Assembly: GCA_951217055.1 (NCBI GenBank)
Contig: OX578282.1
Location: 21,325,106 to 21,389,105 of the forward strand
Length of the DNA stretch: 64,000 nt
Direction of reading: 5' to 3'
Source of the DNA: Gerris lacustris
Taxonomy: Eukaryota > Arthropoda > Insecta > Hemiptera > Gerridae
Part shown: piece by piece, positions 58,028 to 64,000 of the stretch
How the letters are laid out: each line of letters starts with the position of its first letter
How positions within the stretch are numbered: the first letter of the stretch is position 1
Translations under genes and position numbers: made by a program
The notes under the pieces: generated by a model
The model's input: the letters and a program-made list of their open reading frames with translations, nothing else
Database searches by the model: none
What the model was told of the DNA's origin: nothing

Positions 58028-59540
58028 ACTTTCTCATATAAAGAGAAAGTATTGTGATGGCGCGAAAATTAAATTTGAGATTTTGATGAATTTACACGGT
58101 TTGAGATCCTCTGAGTCCAAAAAAAGGTTTTTAAAAAATGTCTGTCTATCGTCTGTCGTTTGTTTATCTGTGCAGACGCTTGGAGCCAAAACTACTCGAA
58201 CAATTTGACAAAATGTGGCATACATGTTCAGAAAAATCATACCCCGAGGCTAAATCGAAATGAATTTTAGCTCTAAATTTGGGGGGCTACCCCCCAAAAA
58301 CCCTGAAAAACTTGAAAAAAATTATTTCTTTAATTCTCTTTAAACGGTTCCGACGATTTTTATTAAAAAATTCTAAAATGTATTCCATTTAAATTCGAAT
58401 CTAACGATATAAGCTGGTTTCCCCGGAAAAATCTAGTTCCTGAGATAATAGCTTAAAACGTGGACTAGAGAGAGCCCGGGTTCGATTCCCCGCCGAGGAG
58501 AAGTTATTTTTATGATATTTTTTGATAAAACGTTCAATAATAATTAAATGAACCTACGAAAACTAATAAATGGAAAACACTGGGCCAAGTAATTATGAAC
58601 TCTGTTAAGTATTATGATTTAAAATTCCCTCATTTATTGCCGTATTTCTATTTTATCTCATTAGACTATATCTTAATCCCTTTATTCAAGTATTTTATTT
58701 ATCTACAGGTCAAAGTCCCTTACAATTTTCTTTACTATCTCATATATACAACTCTCACTCTTACTCCATAGACCCAGTCCCCCTCCCTTCCTTTTCCTAG
58801 CAGACCTTAAGTAAACCTCAATCAGGACAGATCAAAGACCATAGTTTTTTTTATCTCACTTCATCAATACCATTAGCAAGTTTTTCATCTAATATCACCA
58901 ATACCAGTTTTCACCAATATTAACATCCAAAGTGTGCAGTGAATTCCAGTGTCACATTAAAGTCTTATTTCACCTTTCTCCTGGAGTTTCTCATCTTGGG
59001 TCAGATCAACACATCATCACATGCAGACCATAGTTCATCATCATCCATCCACGCTTACACCCAGGTGCGATCTTTCCATTACTGTCATCTACATCTTTAT
59101 CTACGAGAAATTCCCCATCACCATTTTTCCTTAACCATCCCCCCCTTACACACCACACCACCTATATCTCTTAACCTTAATTACCTATCTCTCTCATATA
59201 GTAATTTATCTTCAAAGATTATATTTTATTTCAGTTATAATTAATATATTTATTTTCTCTTTAGAACTTAAGAAGGCCATGTAATTTTTATTTTCCATTT
59301 TTTTACAATTGATATTTTTGTTTGAAGTTTTCAATTACCTATCTGTTTAATGAGTTACATTATTATTTCAAATACAGTCCGCAATTTATTTTATTTTATC
59401 TTTTTCTTTTACAAATTTACCTTTACCTCCTCATTAGTTAAGGTTGGGCAGGAGTCGCTCGCTGCAACTCCCCCTTGACTTAACAAACTCGTATATGAGA
59501 AAGTTTGTCTGAGTTGTCACTGACCGATTTTTAAATTTTG
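58028..59540 (+). mobile_element. ACTTTCTCATATA family, copy E, interrupted by a solo LTR
   Basis: Same blocks as copy D, including the B-box-like GGTTCGATTCC at 58480-58490. After TAATTATGAACTC the copy is cut by an 883-bp insertion and resumes at AACTCGTATATGAGAAAGTT. The excised copy would be about 590 bp, matching copy D. Confidence 0.85.
58603..59485. mobile_element. solo LTR, 883 bp, TSD AACTC
   Basis: Begins TGTTAAG and ends CTTAACA (TG...CA with a 7-bp inverted end). It is flanked by an exact 5-bp duplication AACTC (58598-58602 and 59486-59490) and has no internal protein region. These are the hallmarks of an LTR left by LTR-LTR recombination. A 5-bp TSD fits Ty3/gypsy or BEL/Pao. 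The frame at 58939-59244 is Ser/Leu/His-rich and not a gene. Orientation unknown. Confidence 0.88.
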
Positions 59541-59544
59541 ATAA

Positions 59545-60870
59545 GAAACAAAACATTTTAAAATATTTATAAATATAATTATCAACTTAAATACTTACAT
59601 AATTTATGACATTCCTCTCTTATTGCTGTTCATGTTCATTCCTCTCTTTCACAGTTTTCATCATATTAGATTGCAAAGGTCCATTTCAAGAAGTAAATAT
59701 GAAATCGTTGATAAGTGTCCCATCTCGGCAGCATGTAGCCAGATTTTGTGCGCCATCAAGCCGCTTTGATTGACTAAAATAAAAGATAAAAACAAGATAA
59801 AAAGATAAAAAAAAGTAATAAAAAGATAATAAAAGATAAAAAGATGAAAAAAAAAACAAAAAAAATAGTTTTACTATAAATCTAAGTAAGTTGGTTACAA
59901 CTAAAGTTAAAATTCCAAGAGCTAAAGAATCCACAAGAGGTTTCGACAAATATAGTTTCCTGTGATTTAATGAATCATAATAAAACATGGTCTATAATTA
60001 AGTTCAATATAGGATTCAAAGAAAATAGCCTCTTCACATAAATATAGGTTTTGTTTTTTTAAATTTCCAAACAGTTTTTGATCTCTATAAGGCTACCATA
60101 CATGCATTACATTTCTTTTTACATTTAAAACAACATTGCGAACGAGGGCAGTGTAGGGGTGGTAACATGACGTCATATTTATCCAACCCGTCCCTTCCTC
60201 ACACTCTACCTATCCCCCTATCCCCCTTCGGCTCTGAAAACTGTTTATGTTTATTTTATATTAAACTTGAAGCGAGAGAAGGGGAGTTAAGGGTTAGTTT
60301 TGTAATTAGATCAGTTGTAATAACAAGCTCAGATTCCCAGGACCGGTTTTGTAAACTCTGGCTGGCATAGGACTGGAAAAAACAAAAAGTGATTTCGTGT
60401 TTCATGTTTTAACTCTTAAACTTGTTAAGTTAATGTACAGAACATTCTAGATTATAAAATAACATTGCCTTAAAACAATTACAACGATTACTTGAAACAT
60501 GCAAATAATATAATATAGTATAAATTGTTTATAATTGCGTCGGTTACAGAGACACACCTACTTTAAACTCGTAGTTTGTTTTTAAATAATAAAGCATATT
60601 TCAGTAATTGGGTATAAAGTCCATGCTTCTTCAAAATGAAAATTTACTGAAATTTTTATAAAACTTTACAAGCTCTGGTTGTTAGAATACGCTTTTATTT
60701 GAATCCCTATTTACCTCTGTTCTTGAACATGGTGATAATATAACACTAAACAACGTTGACTAAATGTATCGGTATAGGACAGCTGATACCTATTACTCGT
60801 ATTTTTATTAGAATTGTCTTAATTTGTGTAATTAACTTAATTTACATCAATACAAACCGAAAACTATTCC
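59545..60870. other. no recognised gene
   Basis: AT-rich with A/T low-complexity around 59780-59870. The 67-residue frame at 60167-60370 has no known domain. The 75-residue frame at 60756-60983 runs into the inverted-repeat element. Confidence 0.5.
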
Positions 60871-60875
60871 AAAAC

Positions 60876-61450
60876 CTAGGTGTAGCCACGATAAACTGGC
60901 TCACCCTGTTATCTCTTTTATATTTGAAAATAGAGAAAAAGTGTAAATGGCAACTCACCTTGGATTTTCTCGTAGTTTTATAATATGATTTCCAAAAATA
61001 TTTATATCTCATAGTTTCGGCATTATCTCGCTCAACTTTGTAACCTTAAATGGTAACCTATATTTTTTTCTAATATGAGATTGCCTTTGAAGAAAAATGA
61101 GCCTTGAATCAACAAAATCAGTTGAGAATTGACAGAGATATTCAGTTTTCAATATAACAAAAATGCTATTTAAGTATGTAAAATAAAAAAAAAAAAATTA
61201 AAATTATCTTAATTCTGTTTATTTCACTTATTAAGGTTAGTTGAATGCATTTACTGATCAAAAGTCGAACCTTTTTTCCATTTTATCTAGGAACATCATT
61301 GGCATGACCTCATTTGATCAGTGTGTCGACAATCTTCCTTTTCTCTAAAGTTTAGGAATGGAATGGAAAAAAAGGCTTGACTTTTGATCAGTAAATGCAT
61401 TAAATTAACCTTAATAAGTGATAAACAAAGTGAAATAAACAGAGTTAAGA

Positions 61451-61481
<31 letters not shown>

Positions 61482-61800
61482 TATTTTTTTTTATTTTACA
61501 TACTAAGATAGCATTTTGGTTATATTGAAAACTAAATATCTCTGTCAATTCTCAACCGATTTTGTTGATTTAAGGCTCATTTTTCTTCAAAAGCAATCTA
61601 ATTTTAGAAAAAATATAGGTTACCATTTAAGATTACAAAGTTGAGAGAGATAACGCCAAAACTATGAGATATACATATTTTTGGAAATCATATTATAAAA
61701 CTACGCGAAAATTCAAGGTGAGTTACCATTTACACTTTTTCTCTATCTTCACAAATAAAAGAGATATCAGGGTGAGCCAGTTTATCGTGGCCACCCTGTA
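60876..61800. mobile_element. palindromic element, ~415-440-bp arms, CAGGGTG ends
   Basis: Left arm about 60876-61290 and right arm about 61355-61800 are inverted copies. Shared blocks are AGCCACGATAAACTGGCTCA, AAACTATGAGATATA-type, CAACTTTGTAACCTTAAATG and CTGATCAAAAGTC. The right end TACAGGGTGGCCACG is well preserved; the left end is decayed (CTAGGTGTAGCCACG). The arms differ by an inserted TA microsatellite (61450-61472) in the right arm and a poly-A in the left. No coding region. Confidence 0.8.
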
Positions 61801-61999
61801 TACAGTATGTCCACGGATGGAGCCTGTACGTGTAAATTCCTAAAAAAAATCCATTTTTTGAACTCTACATTTCAGATAGAATCTCAAAACGTTTAAATTT
61901 ATAAAGAATATAATAAAATATACGACAGAGGGACGATGAAAACAATAAATTGGTAAGGCGTGAATCTCACGTAAAAAGGGTTTCGTTGGTATTGTGAAC

Positions 62000-62375
62000 A
62001 CAAAATTAGTAAGAGGGGAGGGGAGAAATGTTTTGATTTTTTTTTGGCAAAATGGCGCGCAAAATTAAATGTTGACATACATTTTTGAAATCTACTCTTT
62101 AATACCTTTCATTTGATACCCCACTCAAAATTAAAAAAAAAAAGAAAATCGAATAACATGAATTATCCGCCATTTTGGATTTCCAGTAAATCAGATCAAA
62201 TTGATAATCTTATTTTTTATATGGCCCAGCAGACCGCACATTTTGCATATTTTTCTATATTTTTAGTAACAGCGGAAATACGATTTTAGGGGGGGGGGGG
62301 GGGGGGGACACGCAAAATTTCGATGTTTTTTGACAAAATGGCGCTGAAAATTAAGCACTATCCCTAAGTGGTATA
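62000..62375 (-). repeat. AAAATGGCGGATAAT repeat, inverted relative to 30070-30260
   Basis: Read on the minus strand, CCAAAATGGCGGATAATTCA, GGTATCAAATGAAAGGTATT and CGCCATTTTG follow the same order as at 30070-30245. A second partial copy (CGCCATTTTGTCAAAAAACA, AATTTTGCGTGTCC) lies at 62290-62370 with a G17 run. The mariner-like element begins immediately after at 62376. Confidence 0.65.
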
Positions 62376-63271
62376 TACAGGGTGTCCCGGGTCAGGACCG
62401 ACAAACTTTGGGATGTGATAGTACAGTTAATTTGAAGTAAAAAAAGTTCTATAAACCATGGTCCTATTCTCATTTGTTTTCTAGCTATCTTATTTTTAAC
62501 TTTTTTTTGTAAAACGTGACTTTGACTTAATAAATTGGCAATATCATTGGAAGTAATTAAGCTAGAATGATAAATTATATACCACCTGAAAGATCATGAA
62601 AAATTCTTAAAGATAAACATCATTTCAGCTATTAAATTTCATTTTTAGTCACACGATAATTCGTTAGAACTTGAAAATAATAAAATTTAATTAAAAAAGA
62701 AAATGTTAGAGCTTGTATAACTACTGTATTGTATTAGATAACTATGGGTGCAAAACTCCTTAAAGTTGGCGCATTTACTAAGCTTCAAAACGATACTATT
62801 AAATTTAAAATATTGCAACTTTAAGTATCCGAAATAGTGATGAAATTAGAAAAAAACATGTCCTACTGTAAGCTGAGGTAGGGTTGGGGAAAGGGAAGTG
62901 CCCTGAAATTGCAAACGTCGGGTGATTTTTTTTCTTTTTCTTTTAAGTTGCTCTAGTATAATAAAACGTTAAAGTCAGAGTTTAGTCATAGTACCCGTGT
63001 GGTACCAGTCATGGTACCAATGATACTACAGTCATTGTAAAGTCATAGCACCTGATGAATCTTATAATTATTAGGGTGTAATAATTTATTTTTGTTACGA
63101 TAATTAATTATTTTTATAATAATATTCTTTGTAACATAACCAAAATTGTACTGTATTAATTGAATTATCTTATTACTTAGTTAAAAAAAAAAAAATCATT
63201 AAGGAATAAAATAGAAAAGTGTAATACTAAAATAAACCGAGCTTCTTTACTTACAATTATCACTTCTATAG

Positions 63272-63570
63272 TTACTGTAATAAATGTTCAAAATGGTGGC
63301 CTTCTTCATTAATACACATCCACAATTTATAAGTCGAGATTTACTGCATTTTATGGGAGTCGCAGTTTGGTTATTTATTTGATGAGCTGCTGCTTGTATC
63401 CTGTTTATTAGCTTCTCTTGACTGTTAACCGGTATTTTAAACACCAGATCTTTCATCCACCCCCCCCCCCCGAACAAAAATCTAAAGGTGTATTGTCTGG
63501 TGACCTGGGTGACCGCAAGCAACCGGTTCTCTTCTTCCAATGCACCTATTAGGGTAGTGTTGAATGCAGC
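63272..63570 (-). pseudogene. mariner-like transposase C-terminus (left arm)
   Basis: The minus strand has HWKKRTGC...RSPDNTPLDF, the motif bearing the third catalytic Asp in this transposase type (usually W.x.RSPDLTPLDFFLWG). Then come WMKDLVFKIPVNSQEKLINR and a C-terminal CINEEGHHFEHLLQ with stop at 63272-63274. Frames are broken: a G-run at 63465-63474 disrupts the FFLWG site, and a further shift separates the end. The N-terminal DNA-binding and first two Asp regions are absent. The 127-residue open frame across it mixes frames. Confidence 0.75.
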
Positions 63571-63584
63571 AAATCTGTACTTAA

Positions 63585-63642
63585 AAAATGTCGGATGTGT
63601 ATTAATGAAGAAGGCCACCATTTTGAACATTTATTACAGTAA
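63585..63642 (+). pseudogene. second transposase C-terminus (right arm, opposite strand)
   Basis: The plus strand encodes the same last residues, CINEEGHHFEHLLQ, with stop at 63640-63642, directly facing the minus-strand copy. Only about 15-20 residues are present. It belongs to the right arm of the palindrome, so the element has two 3' coding ends and no 5' coding end. Confidence 0.75.
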
Positions 63643-64000
63643 TTTACAGAAGTGTTAATTTTAAGTAAAGAAGGTCGGTTTATTTTAGTATTACACTTTT
63701 CCATTTTATTCCTTAATGATTTTTTTTTCTTTTTTTTAACTAAGTAATAAGATAATTCAATTAATACAGTACAATTTTGGTTATGTTGCAAAGAATATTA
63801 TTATAAAAATAATTAATTATCGTAATAAAAATAAATTATTACACCCTAATAATTATAAGATTCATTAGGTGCTATGACTGTAGTATCATTGGTACTATGA
63901 CTAAACTCTGACTTTAACTTTTTATTATACTAGAGCAACTTAAAAGAAAAAGAAGAAAAAAAATCACCCGACGTTTGCAATTTCAGGGCACTTCCCATTC

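Larger units (their letters stand above)
62376..64000. mobile_element. palindromic mariner-like element, right end beyond the window
   Basis: Left end TACAGGGTGTCCCGGG at 62376 (TA target plus CAGGGTGTCCC inverted end, seen in insect mariner-type elements). From about 62880 to 63310 the sequence is mirrored at about 63585-64000, for example GTCGGGTGATTTTTTTTC versus its complement near 63957. The mirror runs to the window edge, so the second terminus should lie about 500 bp beyond 64000. The centre carries a transposase C-terminus facing outwards in both arms. Confidence 0.75.

Noticed and set aside
58939..59244. 101-residue Ser/Leu/His-rich frame
   Set aside because: Falls inside the solo LTR; no similarity to a known protein.

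Overview
The window looks like AT-rich nuclear DNA from an insect or close arthropod relative. It has one host protein-coding exon, no operons or bacterial signals, many decayed transposons and long TA and A/T tracts. The order cannot be fixed from the sequence. The one gene I recognise is on the minus strand at 4082-5880. It is the large 5' coding exon of the long isoform of bunched, the insert TSC22D1-type (TSC-22/DIP/Bun) growth regulator of insects. It ends at a splice donor near 4081. The TSC-box/leucine-zipper exon is not visible, so it must lie left of the window, and 1-4081 is read as intron.

Layout. 1-1201: a head-to-head array of tRNA-like Pol III genes (three full, one half). 1202-4081: intron. 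4082-6130: bunched exon 1 and 5' flank. 6131-64000: no further host gene seen; mostly transposable elements, often nested. Elements delimited by termini and target-site duplications (TSDs): a hAT element with transposase remnant at 55021-57200 (8-bp TSD); three hAT-type miniature elements at 9229-9353, 20234-20402 and 52057-52579 (8-bp TSDs); a solo LTR at 58603-59485 (5-bp TSD) inside another repeat; a 1466-bp element at 13662-15127 with 25-bp terminal repeats and a 4-bp TSD; and a TA-flanked miniature element at 24473-24922. Coding relics: a LINE reverse-transcriptase tail (12695-13168), a second LINE relic (32590-33235), an RNase H-like fragment cut by a hAT miniature element (about 20440-20600), a gypsy-type Gag zinc-knuckle remnant (51002-51118) and a mariner-like transposase C-terminus present twice in opposite orientation (63272-63642).

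Several elements are long inverted repeats: 9917-10180, 33657-33938, 37313-38572, 43611-44000, 45466-45752, 60876-61800 and 62880-64000. Three of them carry a short CTGANGA...GAAA motif that loosely resembles a hammerhead ribozyme core. The items most worth a second look are the tRNA-like array, the repeated 14-bp GTCAC/GTGAC palindrome inside the 1466-bp element, the hammerhead-like hairpins and the palindromic mariner derivative. No coherent new multi-gene system is visible.
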